The notes beneath the pieces were generated by a model. That model saw nothing but the letters and a program-made list of their open reading frames with translations, had not been told where the DNA came from and ran no database searches. From NCBI GenBank assembly GCA_947630925.1, contig CANRJM010000007.1, forward strand, positions 1 through 64,000: a stretch of DNA of 64,000 nucleotides, in the 5' to 3' direction. Made by a program: the position numbers and the translations under genes. Source of the stretch: an uncultured Lachnospiraceae bacterium (GTDB taxonomy: Bacteria; Bacillota; Clostridia; Lachnospirales; Lachnospiraceae). Positions 19,519 through 29,136 of this stretch are shown here, piece after piece (the first letter of the stretch is position 1; each line of letters begins with the position of its first letter).

Positions 19519-20307
19519 ATGAAGAAAGATGTGTTGATTATCATACCTGCCTATAACGAGGAAGATTCCATTGGAACCTTTTTAGACACCATCCTTTCCT
19601 CTGATATTACAAAATACGCTGATATTGTTGTGATCAATGATGCTTCCGATGACCGGACGGCAGAAATCGTCCGCAGCAAACAGGTAACACTGATTCATCA
19701 TCCTTATAACCTGGGATATGGCACCGCCTTACAGACTGGCTATAAATATGCAGTGCTGCATCACTATCAGTATGTCATCCAAATTGACGGCGACGGGCAG
19801 CATGACGTCTGTAATATCCCGCGGATTTATGAACATCTGCGTTCCCGAAACGGCGCTTCTGCATCTCCGGATATGATTATTTGTTCCCGCTTTTTGAAAA
19901 ACAGCGTTAGTTTTTCAATTTCTTTTTTCAAAAAGCTCGCCATTCTGTTTTTCCGAAAATTTATAAAACTAACCAGCGGGCAGAATATTACAGATCCAAC
20001 CTCCGGACTACAGGGGCTGAGCTATCCTGTCTTTTCTTATTATGCAACCTATGGTAATTTTGATAATAACTATCCGGATGCAAATATGATTGTGCAAATG
20101 TCACTTCTCGGTTTTTGCATTCAGGAAATTCCCGCGGTCATGCATGAGAGAAAATCCGGCAAAAGTATGCATTTTGGTATTATTGAACCTGTTTTTTATA
20201 TGTTTGTTATGATATTTAGTACTTGCAACGCCTATTTACGTTATAAGTGGCATATCTATCCTACTCCAAAAAATTCACGAGGTGACGCAAATCTTGAAAC
20301 GAAATAA
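19519..20307 (+). CDS. GT2 family (polyprenyl-phosphate sugar transferase-like) glycosyltransferase
   Basis: VLIIIPAYNEEDSIGTFLD, VVINDASDDRT, IDGDGQHD, DPTSGLQGLS. Confidence 0.9.
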   Translation: MKKDVLIIIPAYNEEDSIGTFLDTILSSDITKYADIVVINDASDDRTAEIVRSKQVTLIHHPYNLGYGTALQTGYKYAVLHHYQYVIQIDGDGQHDVCNIPRIYEHLRSRNGASASPDMIICSRFLKNSVSFSISFFKKLAILFFRKFIKLTSGQNITDPTSGLQGLSYPVFSYYATYGNFDNNYPDANMIVQMSLLGFCIQEIPAVMHERKSGKSMHFGIIEPVFYMFVMIFSTCNAYLRYKWHIYPTPKNSRGDANLETK

Positions 20308-21787
20308 ACGAAAACTGCTCTTTCTCTGTATGACGGCTATTATCATTATGGGAGGCGGAATTGGCTTGTATTATTATGAAACGCATTATATCACTGCAAC
20401 ATTAACAAAATATGAGCAAACTGAAACAACCGGTATGCAAAACCGGACAGCATGCGGTTGGTATCAGTTGTATTCTTACTACTTACAGCCCGATACTCCT
20501 TTGCCCTCTGACAGACTCTATCTTGTGGATGCGGATGAAGACGGTTATGAATACCGCCTCGCTCTTTTGGAATTTAATTTAAAGGAATACGCTGCACAAA
20601 AGTTAGACGCTGCTGCAAAAAAGAATATAAGAACAGTCTTAGAAAACTTCTCCAAGACGAAGATGAAGGTAATCGTACGTTTTCTGTATGACTGGGACGG
20701 CATGGGCATACAGAGCGAGCCGGATGATATGAAATGGATCAAAAAACATATGACGCAGACAGCGCAGCTTTTAAACCAATATGCCGATATCATTTATACA
20801 ACACAAGGTATTTTTGTGGGAAGCTGGGCAGAAATGCATGACTCCAATTATCTATCCGCTCCTCATATGACGTCGCTTTTATTACATTTTGCCAGTGTAA
20901 CGGATGCTTCCATTTATTTGGCGGTACGTACTCCGGAACAATACCGGAGCATTATGAACGAATATGAAACTCATATGGAACGTTATCAAAAATACGATAT
21001 TACCATGGAAGAACTAAAAAAACGTCTGGGACTCTTTAATGACGGCATGCTTGGGTCTGTCTCTGATATCGGTACCTATCACAAAGCGGATATTGCCCCT
21101 TCTGAGGAAGAAAAACTAGCCATCCGAAACAGCGAACTTACCTTTCAGGGGACGCTCGCCCTGCAAGTTCCAAACGGCGGGGAAGTCGTAAACGATAACC
21201 CGTTTAATAACGGCGCCTCTGCTATTAAGGATTTGTCGGCAATGCACATTTCCTATCTGAACCAGATGTATGATGACGCTGTCATCCATAAATGGAAAAA
21301 AACGGTCTATTCTGACAAGACAGGCATCTATCACGGAGCTTCTGTATATGACTATATCACAGACCACCTGGGAGCCCGTTTCGTACTCAGAGACTGTTCT
21401 CTTTCCTATCGACCAATGCAGAGGAACGATGCTTTGGGAAGCATTACGCTTGAAAATGTCGGGTTTTCCAATCTGTACCATACAACAGACTTTACGCTTT
21501 CCTTAAAGAGCAAATCTGGCAAAAAAGAAAAGATTCTTCTTTCTTCCGACACAGATACCAAAAGCAATCCCTGTCGGTGGAATGCCGGTCAGAAATATAC
21601 TCTCTCCTTTTCTTTTTCTCCCTTTGACTTGGAAGAAGGCATCTATTATCTGACCGCTGCACTTACCGATCCCGTTGCAAAGGAAACCATCTCCTTTGCC
21701 AATGACAGTTTTGATGATGATTTACAGGGATATTGCCTTGGAACCATTCAAATCCAAAAAGGCAGACTCCAACATATGAATCAATAG
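20282..21787 (+). CDS. Exported TIM-barrel-like protein resembling DUF4874/DUF4832
   Basis: N-terminal signal anchor; barrel-like segments MKVIVRFLYDWDGM, TTQGIFVGSWAEMHDSNYL, SIYLAVRTPEQYR. GTG start. Confidence 0.6.
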   Translation: MTQILKRNKRKLLFLCMTAIIIMGGGIGLYYYETHYITATLTKYEQTETTGMQNRTACGWYQLYSYYLQPDTPLPSDRLYLVDADEDGYEYRLALLEFNLKEYAAQKLDAAAKKNIRTVLENFSKTKMKVIVRFLYDWDGMGIQSEPDDMKWIKKHMTQTAQLLNQYADIIYTTQGIFVGSWAEMHDSNYLSAPHMTSLLLHFASVTDASIYLAVRTPEQYRSIMNEYETHMERYQKYDITMEELKKRLGLFNDGMLGSVSDIGTYHKADIAPSEEEKLAIRNSELTFQGTLALQVPNGGEVVNDNPFNNGASAIKDLSAMHISYLNQMYDDAVIHKWKKTVYSDKTGIYHGASVYDYITDHLGARFVLRDCSLSYRPMQRNDALGSITLENVGFSNLYHTTDFTLSLKSKSGKKEKILLSSDTDTKSNPCRWNAGQKYTLSFSFSPFDLEEGIYYLTAALTDPVAKETISFANDSFDDDLQGYCLGTIQIQKGRLQHMNQ

Positions 21788-21802
21788 AAGCGAGGAACGC
21801 AT

Positions 21803-23260
21803 ATGAAGATTATGAAAAATTTAATCTATAATATAGCATATCAAATACTGGTTATGATCATTCCCCTGATTACCATGCCGTATATCGCCCGCATTATTGG
21901 CGCAACCGGATTTGGCATTTACTCCTACCACTATTCCATTGCCAGTTACTTTGGCTTATTCAGTCTTCTTGGCATTTACAATTATGGCGTCCGAAGTATT
22001 GCCACCTGCTTTGATAATAAAGAAAAAAGAACGGATGTATTCTTTAATATTTACACCATCCAGTTGATTGCATCACTGCTTGTCATCCTATGCTATCTGG
22101 GATACGTTTTTTTATTTGTAACAAAAGATCAGGATATTGCTTATTTACAGATTATCTATCTGCTTTCTCTTGTCTTTGATATAAATTGGTTTTATTTTGG
22201 ATTGGAACTTTTTTCGCTGACGGTCCTCCGCAATGTGGTAATTAAACTCCTGTCTACCGCAGCTATCTTTCTCTTTGTAAAAAAAGCATCTGATGTACCG
22301 GCTTACACTGTCATTATGTTAGGCGGCATGCTGCTTAGCCAACTGGTACTTTGGATCAGCCTTCCGCAGCATATCCGGATAGGAACCCCCTCTTTTGCAA
22401 AGATAAAAACACATCTGATTCCCATTTTTATTTTATTTCTTCCTGCCATTGCCAGCAGTGTCTTTCGTACCATGGATAAAATTATGTTAGGAATACTCTC
22501 TGACAAGGCGCAAGTCGGTTTTTATACGCAGGCGGAAGCCTTAGAATGGACCTGCCTCAGCGTGATTACCGCCCTTGGAACTGTCATGATTCCTGTCGCT
22601 TCCAAGCTGTCTAGCAGCGGTGACAGAAAAAAATTATCCGATTATACGCAGATTTCGTTCCGCTGCCTTACTATATTTACGATAGCAATTGCTGCCGTTT
22701 TAATTGGGATTTCTCCTGTCTTCGTGCCATTTTTCCTGGGCGGGGAATTTGTCCCTACGATCTACTTAACCATGCTGATCTCTCCTACCATGTTTTTCAT
22801 TGCATGGGAAAATATCATACGGACGCAGTATCTTATTCCCAATAACCTGGATAAAGAATTTACAATATCTGTGTTTGCCGGCGCAATCATAAACTTCATC
22901 GCCAACCTGTTTTTCATCCCTCATCTGAAAAGCTATGGCGCCGCCGTTGGCACTCTTCTGGCTGAAGGCACCGTATTTTTCATCCAGGCGTACATGGCGC
23001 GTCATGCGATTCCTCTTTTATCCATTCTAAAATCCTGCAGATATTATTTTATTTCCGGCATCCTTTCCTGCCTGCTGATGCTGTTTCTCGGTACTCTGTC
23101 CATACAGACCATACCGAAACTAATGCTGCAATGTTCCGCCGGGGGTCTTCTTTTTCTTCTTTTAACCATCCCCTATCTGATTTGCCGGGATAAAGAATTA
23201 TATGGGACCCTATTGCAATTTATAACCCACAAAAAAAAGGGCAAAACCAATCATCTATGA
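21803..23260 (+). CDS. Wzx-type polysaccharide flippase
   Basis: NLIYNIAYQILVMIIPLITMPYIARIIGATGFGIYSY typical of RfbX/Wzx family. Confidence 0.92.
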   Translation: MKIMKNLIYNIAYQILVMIIPLITMPYIARIIGATGFGIYSYHYSIASYFGLFSLLGIYNYGVRSIATCFDNKEKRTDVFFNIYTIQLIASLLVILCYLGYVFLFVTKDQDIAYLQIIYLLSLVFDINWFYFGLELFSLTVLRNVVIKLLSTAAIFLFVKKASDVPAYTVIMLGGMLLSQLVLWISLPQHIRIGTPSFAKIKTHLIPIFILFLPAIASSVFRTMDKIMLGILSDKAQVGFYTQAEALEWTCLSVITALGTVMIPVASKLSSSGDRKKLSDYTQISFRCLTIFTIAIAAVLIGISPVFVPFFLGGEFVPTIYLTMLISPTMFFIAWENIIRTQYLIPNNLDKEFTISVFAGAIINFIANLFFIPHLKSYGAAVGTLLAEGTVFFIQAYMARHAIPLLSILKSCRYYFISGILSCLLMLFLGTLSIQTIPKLMLQCSAGGLLFLLLTIPYLICRDKELYGTLLQFITHKKKGKTNHL

Positions 23261-23294
23261 CCCAACGTTCTGCCCGAAATGCCATATCGTCCTA

Positions 23295-24431
23295 TCAACT
23301 GCTGAACGACGATAACAGCGAATCCCAACATTCCATAACATGTTCCAGACGAAATTTCCCTATATTATCCTGCGTATGTGCGGCAAAACTCCGATACAAC
23401 TCCTCTTCTGTCAAAAGCTTTCCCAACGCATCTACCATTTCCTCCGGCAATTCCCTGTCATTCTCTGTACAGGGAACCAGAAACCCATCTACCCGGTCCT
23501 GTATAATTTCTGACGGTCCCGTTATAATATCAAAGCTTACGCAGGGAATCCCATGCATTTTAGCCTCCAGAAGAACCATAGGAAGCCCCTCATGCCTGGA
23601 CGTCATCACATAAACCAGCGCTTTTTTGTAGATTTCCGTAATATTTTCTATATGTCCCAAAAGTCGTACATATCCCTCTACCTTCCAACGTCTTATCTCC
23701 TCTTCCATCTGTGCCCGCTGTTCTCCTTCGCCTGCGATCAGCCACTGGAAAGACAGTTCCGGATATTTTTTCCGAATCCCATCCGCTATTTGGGGAATAC
23801 GCAGAAATCCCTTGACATCTGTCAGCCGCCCTACGCTCAAAATAATCTTCTGCGTATAATCTTTTGTCAAAGCATCTTTTTCCGGCTGTATGTAATCAAT
23901 GGGATTGTAAATCGTCTGAATCGTATGGCGTATGGTAAGATTCTGACAATAAAAAGACCGATCCTGCTCCGTTAAAGTCACAATGGCATCTGCATAGCGC
24001 GCGGCTAATCTTCTTATTATTTTCCGGTAGGATGTTCCTAAATCCGCATAGAAATTAAAATGTTCCCATGATATCAGTTTCACATGCGTAAAAAATTTTG
24101 CCGGAAGGGAAACGACATCCAACACACCATCGATATCAATCAGAATATCAATACGGTTTCTTTTCAGATAGCAAATCAGTTTCCAGATAACCGGCAAATA
24201 GCCCGCTCCGGGACGAATCCATTTTTTGGAAAAAAATGTTCTGGGGATTTTTTCATCGAGAGGATACCCCGGCTTCTTACCCTGTTCTGTCAGGCTGAGG
24301 AAAAATACCGTATATTCTTCTCTCTTTGCTAACTGATTTGCGATAACAGTACTTACCCGTTCCGTACCGCCGCTTCTGGTTATATCTCCCGAAAAAAACG
24401 CAACCCTACTCATATTCTGCCCTCCAACCAT
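23295..24431 (-). CDS. GT4 family glycosyltransferase
   Basis: GDITRSGGTERVSTVIANQLAK, ILSVGRLTDVKGF, TSRHEGLPMVLLEAKMHGIPCVSFD. Confidence 0.9.
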   Translation of the reverse strand: MVGGQNMSRVAFFSGDITRSGGTERVSTVIANQLAKREEYTVFFLSLTEQGKKPGYPLDEKIPRTFFSKKWIRPGAGYLPVIWKLICYLKRNRIDILIDIDGVLDVVSLPAKFFTHVKLISWEHFNFYADLGTSYRKIIRRLAARYADAIVTLTEQDRSFYCQNLTIRHTIQTIYNPIDYIQPEKDALTKDYTQKIILSVGRLTDVKGFLRIPQIADGIRKKYPELSFQWLIAGEGEQRAQMEEEIRRWKVEGYVRLLGHIENITEIYKKALVYVMTSRHEGLPMVLLEAKMHGIPCVSFDIITGPSEIIQDRVDGFLVPCTENDRELPEEMVDALGKLLTEEELYRSFAAHTQDNIGKFRLEHVMECWDSLLSSFSS

Positions 24432-24446
24432 AATTTACTAACCTAT

Positions 24447-24493
24447 AATATACCCTATAGAAACTTGCGTTGCAAGTTCTGATAAGGTATACT
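24447..24493. promoter_or_regulatory. Predicted divergent promoter pair with shared palindrome
   Basis: Palindrome AACTTGC-GTT-GCAAGTT (24462-24478). Plus: TTGCGT (24465-24470)-N17-TATACT (24488-24493). Minus: TTGCAA (24475-24470)-N17-TATATT (24452-24447). Confidence 0.5.
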
Positions 24494-24528
24494 ATAAACA
24501 AAAAAGTACATGGCAAAAAGGAGACCTT

Positions 24529-24990
24529 ATGCAGTCAGTAAATACTTCGCAGGAAGCGCTTCATACCATCCAGGAATCCTTTCTTACGCAGAAAGAGATC
24601 CGGATTTATCCGCAGGGAACCAGCATGTTTCCTCTTTTAACAGAAAAACGGGACAGCGTAATCCTTTCGCCCTGTACGGACCATAGATTTCACAAAGGAG
24701 ATTTGCTGCTCTATCAGCGCGAGAACGGACTTTTAATCCTACATCGTCTTTGCCGCATCAAAAAAGATGGGTTCTACTTTGTCGGCGATAACCAGACGCA
24801 GATAGAAGGTCCTGTTTCGCAAAAACAGGTCGTTGCCATAGCGACGAAGATTACGAGGAAAAATCATACGTTTCGAACCAATCATATCCTTTACGTTTTA
24901 TACGGGAGAATTTGGCTCCTTTTCCGCCCGATACGTCCATATATCGCGAAAATAGCGAAAAAATTAATTCCAAATATTGATAAAATATAG
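24529..24990 (+). CDS. S24/S26-family (signal peptidase-like) protease without obvious TM segment
   Basis: PQGTSMFPLL (Ser nucleophile GxSMxP-like), GDLLLYQR, LILHRLCRI (His at general-base position), FVGDNQ. Confidence 0.75.
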   Translation: MQSVNTSQEALHTIQESFLTQKEIRIYPQGTSMFPLLTEKRDSVILSPCTDHRFHKGDLLLYQRENGLLILHRLCRIKKDGFYFVGDNQTQIEGPVSQKQVVAIATKITRKNHTFRTNHILYVLYGRIWLLFRPIRPYIAKIAKKLIPNIDKI

Positions 24991-25008
24991 AAAGGAAGCA
25001 TTCGTATC

Positions 25009-26280
25009 ATGATGGATAAAACGACAAAACCGGACATCAGCGTTGTTGTGCTAACCCAAAAAACTCCTTTAATGATATTAAAACGATGTCTCCACTCCAT
25101 TCACAAACAAACATTAAAAAATATAGAAATTATTTTACTGGATTCCAATTCGAAAAACAGCTCACATAAGCTGGCAATCCAGAGCGAACCGGGGCTGCTG
25201 GAAAATCTTACCTACCTGGAAATCCCGGAAGAAAGTGAGTATATCTGCGGTAAAAATACAGCGCTGAACCAATGTACGGGGGAGTATATTACCTTTCTGT
25301 CCGCAGAGGACCATATGCCTGAAAAACGTTTGGAATGCGTTTTGTCTGCCTTTCGTTCCGCAGAAGAGGAAACATATGACGCCATATATACCGATATGAT
25401 AAAACAGGAAAGCAATATGTTAGAAGCTTCCGATAGTGCAGCGACAGAACAGGAATATCAATTTTTGCCGCAGTTGATTATACAGCGCAGGCTTTTGAAA
25501 AAAATCGGCGGCTTTGATACCGATTTAGTCTCGCACGCTGACAAAGAAATCTGGTTCCGTATCAATTCCCTTTTGCGGGTATATCATCTGTCATCGATAG
25601 AAACCCTGGTATCGGTAACCCCTGATTTTTATATGCATCCGAAGCCGTTGCAGGATGCTATCGGCTGCCGGCAGATAGCTGTCAAATATACGCGCTACTT
25701 TAAAAAGCATAAAAAAGAGAAAAAGAAGCTGTATTATCAGATTGCAAAAGAATATAAAGCCGCCTCTCTTCTATTTCGTTACATGCAGTTTCAGATAAAA
25801 GCCGCCCTGATTGGCAACCTTTCCGGCGCTTCCAAACAGAACCGGCAGACACTTGCCGTACTGCAGCCGGAAACTTCTGCGGAACTGGCAGGTACACTTG
25901 AGGAATCTTTTCCTTCCTGTCAGATACTAACAGGGAAAAATCCGGAACAAATCCTGGACATGGTCAAAAGTACAATTCGCCACATGAAATATATGGAAGA
26001 CCTTTCCGTGGGCAGAATTGCTAAAATTGCCGCCGGCACATTGAATGAAATAGAGCTTTCCTCTTTCCGGAACCAATTGCAGGGAAACTGTCTCTTTGTG
26101 GAGAATGCGTTCCATCTGCAGCCGGCAACACTTTCCGCCATCTTTTCTCTGCAGAAAACGCTGGAAAATGATTTGTTTGTGATTTTTTCCGTTCCCAAGA
26201 GAAAACTGAAATCTTTTATAAAACTACTGTCCGGTCTGGAGCAGACACCGCACTACGACATTATCCATGTAACAGAGTAG
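25009..26280 (+). CDS. GT2 family glycosyltransferase
   Basis: ISVVVLTQKTPLMILKRCLHSIHKQTLKNIEIILLDSNS; GGFDTDLVSHADKEIWFRI. Confidence 0.75.
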   Translation: MMDKTTKPDISVVVLTQKTPLMILKRCLHSIHKQTLKNIEIILLDSNSKNSSHKLAIQSEPGLLENLTYLEIPEESEYICGKNTALNQCTGEYITFLSAEDHMPEKRLECVLSAFRSAEEETYDAIYTDMIKQESNMLEASDSAATEQEYQFLPQLIIQRRLLKKIGGFDTDLVSHADKEIWFRINSLLRVYHLSSIETLVSVTPDFYMHPKPLQDAIGCRQIAVKYTRYFKKHKKEKKKLYYQIAKEYKAASLLFRYMQFQIKAALIGNLSGASKQNRQTLAVLQPETSAELAGTLEESFPSCQILTGKNPEQILDMVKSTIRHMKYMEDLSVGRIAKIAAGTLNEIELSSFRNQLQGNCLFVENAFHLQPATLSAIFSLQKTLENDLFVIFSVPKRKLKSFIKLLSGLEQTPHYDIIHVTE

Positions 26281-26309
26281 GTAATTGCGAAACGATTCAA
26301 AATAGTATA
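26279..26309 (+). repeat. 31-bp intergenic repeat, copy 2
   Basis: AGGTAATTGCGAAACGATTCAAAATAGTATA; inverted relative to copy 1, single mismatch. Confidence 0.95.
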
Positions 26310-26361
26310 CCTCATTGTGTATCTGTACAAAAACCATAAACAGGCATTGAAAGGAGTTCCC

Positions 26362-27603
26362 ATGAAACCAGAAGAAACACTTTTTTGCAGCCTGATGGAT
26401 TTTTCTCTCCATCCAGACAAAAAAGAGAACCTAAACCAAGCTATGCAGGAAGAAATCGTGAAACTCCTCCCGGAACTGATTCATATTGCAGACCTCCACA
26501 ATCTGCTGCCTGCACTCTACGACAGCCTGTGTCAGTTAGAGATTCCGCTCTCCCCGGATAACAACAGCTTTTTTTTACAGCGTATTCCAAATATCTGTTA
26601 TGGAAACTATGATATGCTGGGATTTACAAAAAAAATAATTGCAATTCTTTCATCGCTACCGATTACTTTTTATGTGTTAAAGGGCGTCACTCTGCTCTCC
26701 TCCTATCCGAAAATGGAGTATCGGAAATATGGCGACGTTGATATCCTGGTTCCTGAACCGCAGGAATATAAAATGGCAAAGAAACACCTTTTGTCTTTGG
26801 GATTTGTACCAAAAAAAGATTTGGTAGACCATCATCTGGAATTGCAGTTCAACGAAAACAATATGACATACCTGTTGGAACTCCATAGCAAAGTAATCGC
26901 ATCACAGGCAAACCGCTTTTTTAATGAACAGTTAGAACATATTTACCGCAATCCGGTTCCTGTCAAAGAAACGTTTGCAGACGCCGATTTGACCTTTCCC
27001 ATGCTCCCGCATACGGAAAATGCTTTATATCTTCTGCTGCATATGCTGCAGCATTTTCTTAGTGCGGGGTTTGGAATCAAATTGCTTTATGACTGGACCG
27101 CCTATCTGGAACATTCTGCCGATAAGATTTCCTTTCCCAGATTAAACGATATATTATCAACACTCGGATTGACCGGATTCTGCAATGCCATCACACTGCT
27201 ATGTAAGCAATATCTCGGTCTCCCGCCGCAGATTGCCGCGTCTCTTACGCCATATATGCAGCAGGAGGAAACTTTTGATGAACTGATGGAGGATATCTTA
27301 TCTGCAGGCGAATTTGGGAAAACAGATGCCGCGCGTCTGCTGGTTATGCAAAAGGGCGGCGTGATTTCGCAATATTTATATGAATTGCATCGACAGATGA
27401 AAAACCGCTTTCAGAAGGCGCACAAAATCTTTCTCCTTTGGCCTTTTCTATGGCTGGCAACGGGAATCTGCTTCCTCTGGAACAACCATTTTCTGCGTAA
27501 GATTAAGACCAGCGCTTTACTTGCCACCACCCAAAAAAGACAACGGCTGCTCCGCAGCCTGAATCTGTTCGATACAAAACAGGCAAAACGGCAGCGTTTC
27601 TAA
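26362..27603 (+). CDS. Nucleotidyltransferase-family protein (NTP_transf_5-like)
   Basis: ITFYVLKGVTLLSSYPKMEYRKYGDVDILVPE and LELHSKV typical of this family. Start set at ATG 26362 after AAGGAG. Confidence 0.8.
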   Translation: MKPEETLFCSLMDFSLHPDKKENLNQAMQEEIVKLLPELIHIADLHNLLPALYDSLCQLEIPLSPDNNSFFLQRIPNICYGNYDMLGFTKKIIAILSSLPITFYVLKGVTLLSSYPKMEYRKYGDVDILVPEPQEYKMAKKHLLSLGFVPKKDLVDHHLELQFNENNMTYLLELHSKVIASQANRFFNEQLEHIYRNPVPVKETFADADLTFPMLPHTENALYLLLHMLQHFLSAGFGIKLLYDWTAYLEHSADKISFPRLNDILSTLGLTGFCNAITLLCKQYLGLPPQIAASLTPYMQQEETFDELMEDILSAGEFGKTDAARLLVMQKGGVISQYLYELHRQMKNRFQKAHKIFLLWPFLWLATGICFLWNNHFLRKIKTSALLATTQKRQRLLRSLNLFDTKQAKRQRF

Positions 27604-27647
27604 AAGCAGTATCGTAGATATCACAATTCAGGAAAGGACGAAGGAAA

Positions 27648-27917
27648 ATGAAAGCAAATTCTGATTTTATTTTACGGGAAATTGGAAAATTCTATTTTAT
27701 TGTCCCGATGAAGAGACAGGAATTTTCCAAATGTGAAATCATTCATACCAATGAAACCGGTGCAATCCTTTGGCAGCGCCTTCAAAAAGAAAGTACGGAA
27801 AAAGAGCTGTTACATGCCATACAATCCGTCTATGACATTGATGACCTGACAGCTCTTTCTGATATTCATGCATTTTTAAATCAATTACAACAGATTGGCG
27901 CTATCTGCCCTTCCTGA
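27648..27917 (+). CDS. PqqD-family protein
   Basis: 89 aa; FILREIGKFYFIVPM...IHTNETGAILWQRLQKESTEKELLHAIQSVYDID...DIHAFLNQLQQIGAI, a PqqD-like pattern. Confidence 0.8.
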   Translation: MKANSDFILREIGKFYFIVPMKRQEFSKCEIIHTNETGAILWQRLQKESTEKELLHAIQSVYDIDDLTALSDIHAFLNQLQQIGAICPS

Positions 27918-27937
27918 CACAGCCCCCTCTGCCGCTT

Positions 27938-28951
27938 CTATTTTGTATACCCGTTAGGATTCTTTACCTGCCATCTCCAGGCGTCTTCACACATTTTATC
28001 AATACTTCGTACCGCTTCCCATCCCAGTTCTTTTTTTGCCTTTCCGGGATCTGCGTAACAGATGCCAATGTCTCCCGGTCGTCTCCCAACGATCTGATAT
28101 GGAATCGTTTTCTTACATGCCTTTTCAAAATTTCGGATAATCTCCAGAACACTATACCCAATGCCTGTCCCCAAATTATAGGTCACCAGTCCCGGATGCT
28201 GCCCTAATCTTTCAAGCGCCTTGATATGTCCAAGCGCCAAATCTACGACATGGATATAATCGCGCACGCCGGTACCGTCCTTTGTATCATAATCGTTTCC
28301 AAACACCCGGACATAATCCAGTTTGCCAATCGCCACGCCGGATATATAGGGCAGCAGATTATTGGGTATCCCATTCGGATCCTCTCCAATCTCTCCGCTC
28401 TCATGGGCGCCAATCGGATTAAAATACCGTAACAGTGCAATATCCCATTCCGAATCCGCTTTATAAATATCCCGAAGCATATCCTCAATCATTAACTTCG
28501 TCCTACCATAAGGATTCGAGACAGACAGTGGAAAATCTTCCGTAATCGGAACTGTTTCCGGCAATCCATATACAGTTGCGGAAGAACTGAACACAAGAGT
28601 CTTTACGCCATGACGTCTCATAACCGTTAAAAGACATAAAGTCCCTGATATATTATTATTGAAATATTCCAATGGCTTTTCACAAGATTCCCCAACTGCT
28701 TTCAGGCCTGCAAAATGAATAACCGCATCAATGTTTTCTTTTTGAAAAATCAACTCCAATGCTTGCTCATTACAAATATCTTCCTCATAGAAGACAATCT
28801 TCCTTCCGGTCAATGCTTCCACCCGATGAATCGACTCTTTGCTTGCATTCACCAGATTGTCCACAACAACTACTTCATATCCGGCATTTAACAGTTCCAC
28901 ATTCGTATGGCTTGCAATATATCCGGCGCCGCCTGTTACTAAAATTTTCAT
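27938..28951 (-). CDS. galE: UDP-glucose 4-epimerase
   Basis: MKILVTGGAGYIASHTNVELLNAGYEVVVVDNL, SSSATVYG, YFNPIGAHESGEIGEDPNGIPNNLLPYI. Start trimmed from the track's 29155. Confidence 0.95.
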   Translation of the reverse strand: MKILVTGGAGYIASHTNVELLNAGYEVVVVDNLVNASKESIHRVEALTGRKIVFYEEDICNEQALELIFQKENIDAVIHFAGLKAVGESCEKPLEYFNNNISGTLCLLTVMRRHGVKTLVFSSSATVYGLPETVPITEDFPLSVSNPYGRTKLMIEDMLRDIYKADSEWDIALLRYFNPIGAHESGEIGEDPNGIPNNLLPYISGVAIGKLDYVRVFGNDYDTKDGTGVRDYIHVVDLALGHIKALERLGQHPGLVTYNLGTGIGYSVLEIIRNFEKACKKTIPYQIVGRRPGDIGICYADPGKAKKELGWEAVRSIDKMCEDAWRWQVKNPNGYTK

Positions 28952-29057
28952 CATTTTCCTCATTTCTGCAAAGGAAACTCTGGATTTCCTTCGCTTTACT
29001 CTTATCGCATCCATATTTCCCGCCATTTCTGCTGTAAATTCCCCCAAAACCATCCCA

Positions 29058-29086
29058 TTGATTGAAACAGAAAAATTTGTTATAAT
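29058..29086 (+). promoter_or_regulatory. Predicted sigma-A promoter
   Basis: TTGATT-N17-TATAAT, upstream of the GT39-like gene. Confidence 0.65.
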
Positions 29087-29136
29087 AAATCCGCCGTTTT
29101 GTTCAATCAAATCACATTTATTATGGAGGATTTCAA

